Below, in pieces: positions 37,095-46,702 of a DNA stretch of 64,000 bases. The translations under genes and the position numbers were made by a program. Position 1 is the stretch's first letter; each line of letters begins with the position of its first letter. Below the pieces are notes generated by a model. The model saw only the letters and a program-made list of their open reading frames with translations. It was not told the origin of the DNA and made no database searches. Source of the stretch: Cronobacter universalis NCTC 9529 (GTDB lineage: Bacteria > Pseudomonadota > Gammaproteobacteria > Enterobacterales > Enterobacteriaceae); contig NZ_CP012257.1 in NCBI RefSeq assembly GCF_001277175.1, positions 2,418,001 to 2,482,000 of the forward strand, read 5' to 3'.

Positions 37095-38506
37095 GGAACA
37101 GGCGCCAGCAGTTCGTAGCGCGGATCGTCCTGCGGCAGCGTCTGTACCGGCGCCGACAGTTTCAGGGTTATCCAGTTTGACGTCACGCGCTGGCCCTGCT
37201 CATCCTCGACCGTCACCGACAGCCGCCAGCTGTTGCTGGCCCCCGGCGAGTTATCCCAGGCAGGCATAATCACCGTCCAGCCGTCGGCGCTGGCGCTGTC
37301 GAGCGGCGGCGTCAGGCTCAGCGCCTGGGTGTCGCCCTGCCAGGAGAGCTGGCGTATGCCGTGGCGGCTGCGCACCTGTAACTTCAGCGCCACGGTTTCG
37401 CCCGCGCTGAGATCCCAGGGCGGCGTCGCGAGGAACGCCGACAGCGTCTTACGCTGGCGAAACTCCATCACCGGCACGTTAGTGCGCTCCACACGGTCAT
37501 ACCGGCTGCCGCGCAGCGATCGTGAAGCCGCCACTTCGTCCGGCGACAGCTGCTTGTTCAGCGGCACCCCAAAACGATAATTGAGCTTCAGTCCCAGATC
37601 GTTCTGGCTCACGCCGCTCTCGCCCTGGCGGTGATGCGCGCTCACGGTGACGAGCGGCACTGGCGTATAGCTCAGCCCCACTTTCACCGCGACCGGGTTG
37701 TGATAACCGGTGCCGCTGTCAAACAACTCCACCTGATCGCCGAAATATTGCTCAAAGCTGACGCTGGTATTGATGTGCTGATAAAACGGCAGATACGCCT
37801 GCGCGGTGACGTCGTAACCGCGCGCCATGCGCTGCTCCAGCAGGCCAGCGCGGTGCTCCCAGCCGCCAAGCGGTTGATAATAGTTAGCGGAAAGGCGCAG
37901 ATAGTCGCCCCACGCCTCCGCGCCGAACCCGGCGCGCGACGTATCGTCATCAAACAGGCGATCGTAAAAGGTGTTATAGCCAAGCAGCCAGTGTCCGGCG
38001 GTCCAGCGCTGGCCGATGCCCGCGTTGCCGACCAGCCCCTGGTTTTGCTGGCTGACGCCGACCTGACTCCAGGTGAGGTAGCGGTTATTGTCCTGCCAGG
38101 GCGTAAACAGCGAGCCGCTGCTGCCGTTAAAATTGCCCTCTTCATCCACCAGCAGATCCACCGTGGCGTTGCCCCAGGGCGACAGCAGGCTCTCAGCCTC
38201 GCTGGTAATGCTGCTGCTCACCGCGTCGCGCAGGCGGGTAAACGCGAAATGGCGCGCCTGCTGGCCGGGCGAGAGCTCGCTGTCGGTCTGGCTCGCTTCG
38301 CCAAAGGCTTTTAACACGCGGGCGAAATGCTTCTCCGCCGCGTTATTTTCGGGCGCGAGGCCGAGATCGGGCAGGTTATCGCCATTTTCATCGAAGGGGT
38401 TTTGCGCCTGGCGCACGTAGTCGTCGCTCTGGCTGGCCGGGTATGCCCGGACCGGCAGCAGCGCGGCGGTAACAACAGAGGGGAGGACAACAGATAACCA
38501 CCGCAT
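37091..38506 (-). CDS. ychO: inverse-autotransporter (intimin/invasin-like) outer membrane protein YchO
   Basis: Predicted outer-membrane protein of the intimin/invasin type, 471 residues from the chosen start. A signal peptide ([21 protein letters not shown], cut near AYPA) precedes the inverse-autotransporter beta-barrel domain, which includes [30 protein letters not shown] and [20 protein letters not shown]. Only one short Ig-like C-terminal part follows, so the long repeated passenger of true invasins is missing, as in E. coli YchO. The start is uncertain: GTG one codon earlier or an ATG at 38557 are alternatives. Confidence 0.88.
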   Translation of the reverse strand: MRWLSVVLPSVVTAALLPVRAYPASQSDDYVRQAQNPFDENGDNLPDLGLAPENNAAEKHFARVLKAFGEASQTDSELSPGQQARHFAFTRLRDAVSSSITSEAESLLSPWGNATVDLLVDEEGNFNGSSGSLFTPWQDNNRYLTWSQVGVSQQNQGLVGNAGIGQRWTAGHWLLGYNTFYDRLFDDDTSRAGFGAEAWGDYLRLSANYYQPLGGWEHRAGLLEQRMARGYDVTAQAYLPFYQHINTSVSFEQYFGDQVELFDSGTGYHNPVAVKVGLSYTPVPLVTVSAHHRQGESGVSQNDLGLKLNYRFGVPLNKQLSPDEVAASRSLRGSRYDRVERTNVPVMEFRQRKTLSAFLATPPWDLSAGETVALKLQVRSRHGIRQLSWQGDTQALSLTPPLDSASADGWTVIMPAWDNSPGASNSWRLSVTVEDEQGQRVTSNWITLKLSAPVQTLPQDDPRYELLAPVP

Positions 38507-38684
38507 CACGGATGAATTTTTCTCTCCTGGGCCGGTTTTTCCGGAAAATGGATACATTCTTACAGTATACCATATCGGGTTTACCGCTCCCGACAAGCCC
38601 CGGCGCCCCTTTTAAGGATAATCCGCAGCCTGTTTGCGCGCGGTGCGCTACGCTTAACGTTCCCACCCTGCGTGAGACACGCTG

Positions 38685-39233
38685 ATGAAAAAATCGCTGC
38701 TCGCTTGCCTGTTTGCTGTTGCCGCTGTTAACGCCGCCGCGTCTGACGACGGTATCTTCATGTTGCAGTCCCCGTCATTCGCCGATAACGGCATGATGGA
38801 GAAAAAATTCGCCGGTAACGCGAAGCAAAACCCGAACTGTACCGGCGAAAATCAGTCGCCTGCGCTGGTCTGGAGCCATGCGCCGCAGGGCACGACACGT
38901 TTCGCGCTGGTGGTGCACGATCCGGAAGGCGCGAAGGGACTCGGCGTGACGCACCTGGTGGCCTATAACATTCCCGCCAGCACCACCGGCCTCGCCGCCA
39001 ATGCGCTGACAGAGGGCAAAGGCTTCACCGGCGGGAAAAATACGCCGGGTACCCGCCTCTGGCACGGCCCCTGCCCGCCGCCCGGCAGCGGCGCGCACCA
39101 TTATACTTTCACGCTTATCGCGACCGACCTACCGGCCGATCTCCCGCCCGGCCTGACGCGCGAGGAACTCTTCACGAAACTCAAGGGCCACGCGCTCGCC
39201 GCCACCGGTCTGATTGGCCGCTTCGGGCAGTGA
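38685..39233 (+). CDS. periplasmic PEBP-family (YbhB/YbcL-like) protein
   Basis: Phosphatidylethanolamine-binding-protein-like product of 182 residues. A Sec signal peptide MKKSLLACLFAVAAVNAAAS leads into the family core, with GENQSPALVWSHAPQGTTRFALVVHDPE, the conserved NIPAST and the HHYTFTLIATDLP stretch near the C-terminus. E. coli YbcL, a periplasmic relative of similar length, suppresses neutrophil entry in uropathogens; no such role is shown here. The last 105 bases overlap the 3' end of nasA on the opposite strand. Confidence 0.88.
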   Translation: MKKSLLACLFAVAAVNAAASDDGIFMLQSPSFADNGMMEKKFAGNAKQNPNCTGENQSPALVWSHAPQGTTRFALVVHDPEGAKGLGVTHLVAYNIPASTTGLAANALTEGKGFTGGKNTPGTRLWHGPCPPPGSGAHHYTFTLIATDLPADLPPGLTREELFTKLKGHALAATGLIGRFGQ

Positions 39234-41831
39234 CGCCGTCTGCGCCAGCAGCGCTTTCAGCTCCGGAATGCACGAGCCGCAGTTCGTGCCGCAGCGCAGC
39301 GCATCGCCAAGCTTTCCGGGGCTGTCGCACCCGGCGCGAATAGCGGCACGGATGGCGTTTTCATCCACCCCAAAGCAGCTACAGATCGCGCGCCCCTTCG
39401 CGGGCGCATGGCGCGCGCCTTTTCCGGCCAGCAGCGCATGGCGCGCGGCGGCGCTGGCGGGCGGTTCGGCGAAGGCCGCCGCGATCGCCTCGCGCTGAAC
39501 CGCCGGGCGTCGCGCCGCGCTGTAAAACGCCAGCATCAGCGCGCCGTCGCGCCACGCCAGCAGATGAAAGAATCCTTCGCCCTGCGCATACTGCAGTTGC
39601 CAGCTTTCGCGGGCGGCCAGCTCGCGCAGCCAGCGCTGCGGCGGTTCATCGCCCGCCAGCGTGAAGTGCAGACACCCGTCCAGCGCCCTGCGCCACCACA
39701 GCAGATCGGGCGCAAGCGTCAGAGGATCGCGGCAGAACAGTTCGCCCTGCCACCCGGTGCGGCGCGGTTGCAGGCGCACCGCGGTCTGTTTGCTTTCCGG
39801 CTGGCCGGAGTGCGGGCAGCAGACCGGGGCCACCAGCGTATTGACGCGTCCGTGGCTCGCGAACTGCGCGTTCCAGTGCATCGGGGCGAACAGCGCGCCG
39901 GGCGCCTGGGCGTCATCGAGCGCCGCCCAGCCCACCATAAAGCCTTGCGTGGAGGACACTTCCACCAGATCGCCTTCGCGCAAACCGTAGCGCGCCGCAT
40001 CGTCAGGATGCATCGCCACCTGCGGCAGCGGCTGGTGCTGCATCAGCCGCGCCACGCGGCCGGTGCGGGTCATGGTGTGCCACTGATCGCGGATGCGCCC
40101 GGTATTGAGCCACAGCGGGTAACGCGCCTCGGGCCGCGCCTGCGGCAGCGCCGGAGAAACAGCAACCATATTCAGCCTGCCGCCGCGCCAGCCCGCGCCC
40201 GTCTCCAGCAGGCGCGGCGTGCCCTGCGGCTGTTTGACCGTTACCGGCCACTGCACCGGCGCGAGCGCGTCATACGCCTCGCGGGTGAGAGAGGCCAGCG
40301 CGCTGATATCAAACGCCCGCGCGCCGTCGTTCTCAAAGCCCGACAGCGCCGCGTGCTCGCAGAAAATCTCGTGCGCATTTTGCCAGCTAAACGCCTCGCC
40401 AAAGCCCAGGCGGCGCGCCATCTGCGCGACTATCCACCAGTCAGGGCGCGCTTCGCCGGGCGCGGGCAGAAAGGCGCGCTGGCGCGAGATCCGCCGCTCT
40501 GAATTGGTGACCGTGCCGTTTTTCTCCCCCCAGCCCAGCGCCGGAAAACGAAAATGCGCAAAACCGGCCGTGTCGGTCTGCGCGGTAATGTCGGACACCA
40601 TCACCAGTTCGCAGCGCGCCAGCGCCTGGCGCACCGCGTCGCTGTCCGGCAGCGACACCGCCGGGTTGGTGCCCATTACCCAGACGGCTTTCACCTCGCC
40701 GCGCCCGATGGCGTCAAAGAGTTCCACCGCCATCAGGCCGGGCGTCTGCGCGATGCGCTCGCTGCCCCAGAACCGCCCGAGACGGGCGATATCCGCCGGA
40801 TCAAAACCCATATGACAGGCGAGCTGATTAGCCAGCCCGCCCACTTCGCGACCGCCCATCGCGTTCGGCTGACCGGTCAGCGAAAACGGCCCGCAGCCGG
40901 GCCGGCCGATTTTTCCGCTCGCCAGATGCACGTTAATGATGGCGTTGCACTTATCGCTGCCGCTGGAGGACTGGTTAATGCCCATGGTGTAGAGCGTCAT
41001 CGCCCTGGGCGCGCGCAAAAACCAGTCGTAAAAGCGCGTCACTTCCGCTTCTGACAGCCCGCAGAACTGCGCCACGCGCGCCACATTCCACGCCTGCGCG
41101 GCCGCGAGCGCCTGCCCCTGGCCGTCAAAGGTTTCGGGCGCGAGCGACGCTGAAAGCGCGTTCAGCAGCCCGACAAACAGCCCGGCGTCGCTGCCGGGCG
41201 CCAGCGCCAGATGGAGATCGGCGATATCGCAGGTCGCGGTACGCCGCGGATCGACGACGACGATTTTCATCGCCGGGCGCGCCTGTTTCGCGGCCGCGAT
41301 GCGTTGATACAGCACCGGGTGCGCCCAGGCGGCGTTCGATCCGACGAAAACCAGCAGATCGGTCTGCTCCAGATCCGCATAGCTGCACGGCACCGCGTCA
41401 GCGCCAAAGGCCCGCTTGTAGCCCACCACGGCGGAAGACATGCAGAGCCGCGAGTTAGTATCGATATTCGCCGCGCCGATAAACCCTTTCATCAGCTTAT
41501 TGGCGGCGTAGTAATCCTCGGTAAGCAACTGCCCGGAAGCGTAAAACGCCACCGCCTGCGGGCCATGTTGTTCGATAATCGCGCCAAGCCGCGAGGCCGC
41601 CGCGTCGAGCGCCGCTTCCCAGCTCGCCCGCTCGCCGTCGATTTCCGGGTAGAGCAGCCGTCCGTCATGGCCGGTCGTCTCGCCGAGCGCCGCGCCTTTA
41701 ACGCACAGCCGCCCGACATTCGCCGGATGATTTTCATCGCCCCGCACGCTCACCGCGCCGCTGGCGTCGCGCTGCGCCACCACCCCGCAGCCGACCCCGC
41801 AATAGGGGCAGGTGGTCTTCACAGTGTTCAT
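39129..41831 (-). CDS. nasA: assimilatory nitrate reductase catalytic subunit
   Basis: Cytoplasmic molybdoenzyme that reduces nitrate to nitrite for use as nitrogen source; 900 residues. The N-terminal [4Fe-4S] site is CPYCGVGC plus Cys43. The Mo-bisMGD core contains NIDTNSRLCMSSAVVGYKRAFG and GINQSSSGSDKCNAIINVHLASG. A C-terminal BFD-type [2Fe-2S] domain is present, ICSCFGVDENAIRAAI with CGTNCGSCIPEL, as in Klebsiella NasA. After it comes a tail of about 34 residues that is antisense to the PEBP gene. The ATG overlaps the nasCB stop by four bases (ATGA). Confidence 0.95.
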   Translation of the reverse strand: MNTVKTTCPYCGVGCGVVAQRDASGAVSVRGDENHPANVGRLCVKGAALGETTGHDGRLLYPEIDGERASWEAALDAAASRLGAIIEQHGPQAVAFYASGQLLTEDYYAANKLMKGFIGAANIDTNSRLCMSSAVVGYKRAFGADAVPCSYADLEQTDLLVFVGSNAAWAHPVLYQRIAAAKQARPAMKIVVVDPRRTATCDIADLHLALAPGSDAGLFVGLLNALSASLAPETFDGQGQALAAAQAWNVARVAQFCGLSEAEVTRFYDWFLRAPRAMTLYTMGINQSSSGSDKCNAIINVHLASGKIGRPGCGPFSLTGQPNAMGGREVGGLANQLACHMGFDPADIARLGRFWGSERIAQTPGLMAVELFDAIGRGEVKAVWVMGTNPAVSLPDSDAVRQALARCELVMVSDITAQTDTAGFAHFRFPALGWGEKNGTVTNSERRISRQRAFLPAPGEARPDWWIVAQMARRLGFGEAFSWQNAHEIFCEHAALSGFENDGARAFDISALASLTREAYDALAPVQWPVTVKQPQGTPRLLETGAGWRGGRLNMVAVSPALPQARPEARYPLWLNTGRIRDQWHTMTRTGRVARLMQHQPLPQVAMHPDDAARYGLREGDLVEVSSTQGFMVGWAALDDAQAPGALFAPMHWNAQFASHGRVNTLVAPVCCPHSGQPESKQTAVRLQPRRTGWQGELFCRDPLTLAPDLLWWRRALDGCLHFTLAGDEPPQRWLRELAARESWQLQYAQGEGFFHLLAWRDGALMLAFYSAARRPAVQREAIAAAFAEPPASAAARHALLAGKGARHAPAKGRAICSCFGVDENAIRAAIRAGCDSPGKLGDALRCGTNCGSCIPELKALLAQTASLPEAANQTGGGERVALEFREEFLARQAGREIGR

Positions 41832-44800
41832 GACGCCTGCGCCTGTAACAGCAGCGCCTGACCGGCCACCCACACCTTCCCGCCCTCCACTTTCACCGGC
41901 CAGGCGCGCACCGCCTCGGCGAGCCCTTCCGCGAGCCGCCCGTCGCGCAGCCGGATGCGCTGTTTGTAGAGCGGTGAAATCACCACCGGTTCGCCGCCGA
42001 CATCTCCCACCAGCCCGCGCGACAGCACGTTGGCGTCGCTGCCCGGCTCCAGATTGTCGAGCGCGTAAACGCGATCGCCGAAGCGGAACAGCGCAATCTG
42101 CATCTCGCCAAGCCGCGCGCCGATGCCCGCCTGCGGCGGAATATCATTGACCTCGCACACGGGCTGCCACGGGCGCTCCGGCGCGCGCGGCGTCACCGGC
42201 TGCACGACCTCCACCGGCTGCGGCTGGCCCCTCAGCTCGCGGCGCTGCACGGCTTCATCCGGTTTATCGCTGTTGACATAGGAGCGGAACAGCGCCAGCC
42301 GGTCGGGGCTCGCCAGCGTGGTCTGCCATTCGCACTGGTAGCTTTCGACCACCTGCGCCATTTCGCGCTCCAGCTCCTCGCCGATTCCGAGCGAATCCTC
42401 AAGAATGACCTCGCGCAGATACTCAATGCCGCCCTCCAGGTTATCCATCCAGGTGCTGGTGCGTTGCAGGCGGTCGGCGGTGCGGATGTAAAACATCAGA
42501 AAGCGGTCGATGGTGCGCAGCAGCGTCTCCCGGTCGAGATCGCTTGCGAAGAGATCCGCGTGGCGCGGCTTCATGCCGCCGTTGCCGCAGACGTAGAGAT
42601 TCCAGCCTTTGTCAGTGGCGATAACGCCCACATCCTTGCCCTGCGCCTCGGCGCATTCGCGGGTGCAACCGGAGACCGCCATTTTAATTTTGTGCGGCGC
42701 GCGCAGCCCCTTGTAGCGGTTCTCAAGATCCACCGCGAGCCCCGTTGAATCCTGCACGCCGTAGCGGCACCAGGTGGAGCCGACGCACGATTTCACGGTA
42801 CGCAGCGATTTCCCGTAGGCGTGGCCGGTTTCAAAGCCCGCCGCCACCAGCTCGGCCCAGATTGCAGGCAGTTGTTCAAGCCGCGCGCCGAAGAGATCGA
42901 TGCGCTGGCCGCCGGTGATTTTGCTGTAGAGCTGATAGCGTTTGGCTATTTGCCCGATGGCGATAAGCCCGTCCGGCGTCACTTCGCCCGCCGCCATCCG
43001 CGGGACGATCGAGTAGGTGCCGTCTTTCTGGATATTGGCGAAGTAGCGATCGTTGGTGTCCTGGAGCGGCAGATGCGCCGGTTTCAGCAGATATTCGTTC
43101 CAGCACGACGCCAGCACCGAGCCCACCAGCGGCTTGCAGATTTCGCAGCCGTGGCCCTGGCCGTAGCGGCTGATGAGCTGGTCAAACGTGCGGATATGGT
43201 TGACGCGCACCAGGTGGTAAATCTCCTGGCGCGAATACGCAAAGTGCTCGCAGATATCTTTTTTGACCGTCACGCCCTGCTGTTCGAGCTGATATTCCAT
43301 CACCTGTTTGACCAGCGCGCTACAGCCGCCGCAGCCGGTCGCCGCTTTGGTGCAGCTTTTCACCGCGCCCATATCGCCTGCGCCCCCCGACACCGCCGCG
43401 CAGATATCCGCCTTGCTGACGTTGTGGCACGAACAGATCTGCGCGCTTTCCGGCAGCGCCGCCACGCCGAGCCCTTTCGCGGGCGCGCCGCTGCTGGCGG
43501 GCAGGATCAGCGTCTCCGGCTCGGCGGGAAGCGCCATGCCGTTGAGCATCATCTGTAGCAGCGTGGCGTATTCGCTGCTGTCGCCCACCAGCACGCCGCC
43601 GAGCAGCGTTTTGCCGTCCGCCGAGACGACGATTTTCTTGTAGATCCGCTTCGGTCCGTGGGTCCACTGATAGCTCTGACTGCCCGGCGTGCGCCCGTGC
43701 GCGTCGCCAAACGACGCGACCTCGACGCCAAGCAGCTTCAGTTTGGTGCTCATGTCCGCGCCGCGGAATGCCGCCGTCTCGCCCGCAAGCGTCGCCGCGA
43801 CGACCCGCGCCATCTGATAGCCCGGCGCCACCAGCCCGAAAATTTTGTTCTCCCACAGCGCGCATTCGCCGATGGCGAAAATATGCGCGTCGCTGGTGCG
43901 GCACTGGTCGTCAATGACGATGCCGCCGCGCTCGCCAGTCATGAGCCCCGCCGACGTCGCAAGACTGTCCTGCGGGCGAATGCCCGCCGAAAAGACAATC
44001 AGATCGGTATGCAGGCTGTCGCCATCGGCGAACTGCATGGTCAGACCGCCATTTTCTTCGACAATCGCGGTGGTGGATTTACTGGTATGCACGCTGACGT
44101 CCAGCGCCTCGATTTTCTCGCGCAGCATCGCAGCGCCTGGCGCATCAAGCTGCACCGCCATCAGCCCCGGCGCAAACTCCACGACATGCGTTTTCAGCCC
44201 CAGTTGTTTAAGCGCGTTCGCCGCCTCAAGCCCCAGCAGGCCGCCGCCCACCACCACGCCGCGCGTGGCGTGCTGCGCGCGTTCGCGGATGGCGTCGAGA
44301 TCGTCAAGCGTGCGGTAGACGAAACAGCCCGGCAGGTCGCGCCCCGGCACCGGCGGCACGAACGGCCAGGAGCCGGTGGCGAGCACCAGCTGGTCGAAAT
44401 GCGTTTCATGGCCCTGCGCGTCGCGCACGATCTGCCGCGCGCGATCCAGCGCCACAATCTGACAGCCGGTGCGCAGTTCAATGCCCGTCTGCGTGAAAAA
44501 ATCGCCCTGCACCATCGAGAGCGACTGCGCGCTGCGCCCGGCGAAATACTCCGAGAGATGCACGCGATCGTAGGCCGCGTGGCGCTCTTCGCCAAAGACG
44601 ATGATATGAAAGCGCTCATGCAGCCCGGCGCTGACGCACTGCTCCAGAAAATGGTGCCCTACCATGCCGTGGCCCACGACCACCAGAGTTTGTTTTGTCA
44701 TCGTGTCATATCCTGCAGCCGCGGGCTGCGTTTCATCGGTTTCATCAAACAGCAGCCCGGCGCTGGCGCGCAGCGGCTGCCCGAAGTGATTCATCAGCGC

Positions 44801-45895
44801 GCCGGCGCTGTCGGTATCGCCATACAGCAGCACGCCGGTGAGCCTGCCGCGCTCGATAATCAGGCGGCGGTAGTGGCGGGCTAGTGGGTCGAGGCTTATC
44901 AGCGTCTGCGCCTGCGGGCCGGGCGTCACCACGCCCGCGCTGAAGACGGCGATACCGGTGACCTTGAGGCGTGTGCCCTTCTCCTCGTAACAAAAACGCG
45001 TCGTCTCGCCGCAGAGCCTCGCCGCCAGCGCGTCCGCCTGTTGCAGACAGGGCGCCACCAGCCCCCAGGTCTGCGCGTCGATTTCGCAGCACTCGCCGAT
45101 GGCGCTCACCGCCGGGTGCGAGGCGCGAAGCGCGTCATCAACGACAATGCCGCGCCGGCAAGCGAGCCCGGCGGACTGCGCCAGCGTAATGGCCGGACGC
45201 ACGCCGGTGGCGATCACCACCCGCCGCGCCGCGACGGTTTCGCCGCAGGCGAGCGTGACGTTATCTGGCGTGATGCGCATGATGCCGCTGCCGGTCACCA
45301 CGCGGATGCGGCGCGCGCGCAGGCTTTCGGCGAGCCACTCGCCCGCCTGCGCATCCAGCTGCTGCTCCATCAGCCACGGGTGACGATGCACCAGCGTCAC
45401 CGCCGCGCCCTGACGGGCGAGCGCCGCGGCGGCTTCCACGCCGAGCAGGCCGCCGCCCAGCACCACGGCGGGGCCGGAAGCCGCGAGAAGCGCCCCGACA
45501 TCCGCCAGCGTGCGAAAGGCGCGCACATGCGGCAGGTCGCTGCCTTCAATCGGCGGGATAAACGGCGTCGAGCCGGTGGCGAACACCAGCTCATCCCAGG
45601 GCAGCGTGCGCGCGGCGGTGGTCACGGTGCGCGCGGTCAGATCCACCGCCAGCGCCCGCTCGCCGGTCAGCAACGTGACACCGTAACGTGAATACCATGA
45701 CGCGTCGTGAAGCTGCGTCTGCGCGGCGGACATTTCGCCCCCCAGCACCGGCGAGAGCAGGATGCGGTTATAGGCGGGCTGCGGTTCATCGCCGATAAGC
45801 GTGATGGCGAAGCGCTCCGGCGCGCGCGCCAGCAGTTGCTCCACCAGACGCACCGCCGCCATGCCGTTGCCGATAATCACCAGTCGTTGCGCCAT
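41828..45895 (-). CDS. nasB: fused NasC–NasB: nitrate reductase electron-transfer subunit joined to nitrite reductase
   Basis: A single open frame of 1355 codons. Residues 1–398 are a complete FAD/NAD(P)H oxidoreductase (NasC): IGNGMAAVRLVEQL near the start and a second dinucleotide motif VVLGGGLLGVEAAAAL. From Met399 (ATG at 44701) a complete nitrite reductase of 957 residues follows (NasB). It has its own MTKQTLVVVGHGMVGHHF start, a GVVVGGGLLGLEAANAL motif, a BFD [2Fe-2S] part (ICSCHNVSKADIC, CGGC), siroheme/[4Fe-4S] cysteines (SCVGSTWC, SGCTREC) and a C-terminal NirD-like domain. In Klebsiella nasC and nasB are separate. AGGA remains nine bases before the internal ATG, so NasB may also be made alone. 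True fusion versus a one-base sequence error cannot be decided here. Confidence 0.88.
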   Translation of the reverse strand: MAQRLVIIGNGMAAVRLVEQLLARAPERFAITLIGDEPQPAYNRILLSPVLGGEMSAAQTQLHDASWYSRYGVTLLTGERALAVDLTARTVTTAARTLPWDELVFATGSTPFIPPIEGSDLPHVRAFRTLADVGALLAASGPAVVLGGGLLGVEAAAALARQGAAVTLVHRHPWLMEQQLDAQAGEWLAESLRARRIRVVTGSGIMRITPDNVTLACGETVAARRVVIATGVRPAITLAQSAGLACRRGIVVDDALRASHPAVSAIGECCEIDAQTWGLVAPCLQQADALAARLCGETTRFCYEEKGTRLKVTGIAVFSAGVVTPGPQAQTLISLDPLARHYRRLIIERGRLTGVLLYGDTDSAGALMNHFGQPLRASAGLLFDETDETQPAAAGYDTMTKQTLVVVGHGMVGHHFLEQCVSAGLHERFHIIVFGEERHAAYDRVHLSEYFAGRSAQSLSMVQGDFFTQTGIELRTGCQIVALDRARQIVRDAQGHETHFDQLVLATGSWPFVPPVPGRDLPGCFVYRTLDDLDAIRERAQHATRGVVVGGGLLGLEAANALKQLGLKTHVVEFAPGLMAVQLDAPGAAMLREKIEALDVSVHTSKSTTAIVEENGGLTMQFADGDSLHTDLIVFSAGIRPQDSLATSAGLMTGERGGIVIDDQCRTSDAHIFAIGECALWENKIFGLVAPGYQMARVVAATLAGETAAFRGADMSTKLKLLGVEVASFGDAHGRTPGSQSYQWTHGPKRIYKKIVVSADGKTLLGGVLVGDSSEYATLLQMMLNGMALPAEPETLILPASSGAPAKGLGVAALPESAQICSCHNVSKADICAAVSGGAGDMGAVKSCTKAATGCGGCSALVKQVMEYQLEQQGVTVKKDICEHFAYSRQEIYHLVRVNHIRTFDQLISRYGQGHGCEICKPLVGSVLASCWNEYLLKPAHLPLQDTNDRYFANIQKDGTYSIVPRMAAGEVTPDGLIAIGQIAKRYQLYSKITGGQRIDLFGARLEQLPAIWAELVAAGFETGHAYGKSLRTVKSCVGSTWCRYGVQDSTGLAVDLENRYKGLRAPHKIKMAVSGCTRECAEAQGKDVGVIATDKGWNLYVCGNGGMKPRHADLFASDLDRETLLRTIDRFLMFYIRTADRLQRTSTWMDNLEGGIEYLREVILEDSLGIGEELEREMAQVVESYQCEWQTTLASPDRLALFRSYVNSDKPDEAVQRRELRGQPQPVEVVQPVTPRAPERPWQPVCEVNDIPPQAGIGARLGEMQIALFRFGDRVYALDNLEPGSDANVLSRGLVGDVGGEPVVISPLYKQRIRLRDGRLAEGLAEAVRAWPVKVEGGKVWVAGQALLLQAQAS

Positions 45896-45904
45896 CGCCG
45901 CTCC

Positions 45905-46693
45905 TTACGCCGCTTTCGGCTGCTTTTCGTAGAGGAAATGCAGGATCTGCTGACGCATCTGGTGATAGCGGCTGTCGTCGGCGAGCTGCACCCGGTTGCG
46001 CGGGCGCGGCAGATTCACCTCCAGCGTCTCGCCCACCGTCGCCGCCGGGCCGTTGGTCATCATCAGCACGCGGTCGGAGAGCAGCACCGCCTCGTCCACG
46101 TCATGCGTAATCAGCACAATGGTGGTGTTGAGCTCCTGCTGGATGTGCATCACGGCATCCTGTAAATGCGCGCGGGTCAGCGCATCGAGCGCGCCGAACG
46201 GTTCGTCCATCAGCAGCACTTTCGGTTTCATCGCCAGCGCGCGGGCAATGCCGACGCGCTGCTTCATGCCGCCGGAGATCTCGCCGGGGCGTTTGTTGAG
46301 CGCGTGTCCCATCTGCACCCGCTCCAGGTTGTGAATAATCCACTCCCGTCGCTGCGCTTTATCCATGGTTTTGCGAAACACCTGATCCACCGCCAGCGCC
46401 ACATTGTCAAAGCAGGTGAGCCAGGGCAGCAGCGAGTGGTTCTGAAACACCACGGCGCGCTCCGGGCCCGGCCCGGCGATTTCGCGGTTATCGCACAGCA
46501 GCCCGCCCTCGCTCGGCAGCGTGATGCCCGCGATGAGATTGAGCAGCGTCGATTTGCCGCAGCCGGAGTGGCCGATAAGACTCACGGTTTCGCCCGCGTT
46601 GATGTCGAAACTGACGTTCTGCAGCGCCAGGAACTCGCCGCTGGCGGTGTTGAAGCGCTGACTGACGTTCTGTACCTGAATGATCGGTTTCAT
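45905..46693 (-). CDS. nasD: nitrate ABC transporter ATP-binding protein
   Basis: ATPase of the periplasmic-binding-protein-dependent nitrate/nitrite importer; 262 residues. Walker A is GHSGCGKST, the signature is ISGGMKQRVGIARALAM and Walker B is VLLMDEPFGALDALTR. The closest families are NrtC/NrtD, SsuB and TauB. Gaps of nine bases on both sides place it inside the nasFEDCBA operon. Nitrate is assigned from context. Confidence 0.93.
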   Translation of the reverse strand: MKPIIQVQNVSQRFNTASGEFLALQNVSFDINAGETVSLIGHSGCGKSTLLNLIAGITLPSEGGLLCDNREIAGPGPERAVVFQNHSLLPWLTCFDNVALAVDQVFRKTMDKAQRREWIIHNLERVQMGHALNKRPGEISGGMKQRVGIARALAMKPKVLLMDEPFGALDALTRAHLQDAVMHIQQELNTTIVLITHDVDEAVLLSDRVLMMTNGPAATVGETLEVNLPRPRNRVQLADDSRYHQMRQQILHFLYEKQPKAA

Positions 46694-46702
46694 GTTCGCT
46701 CC

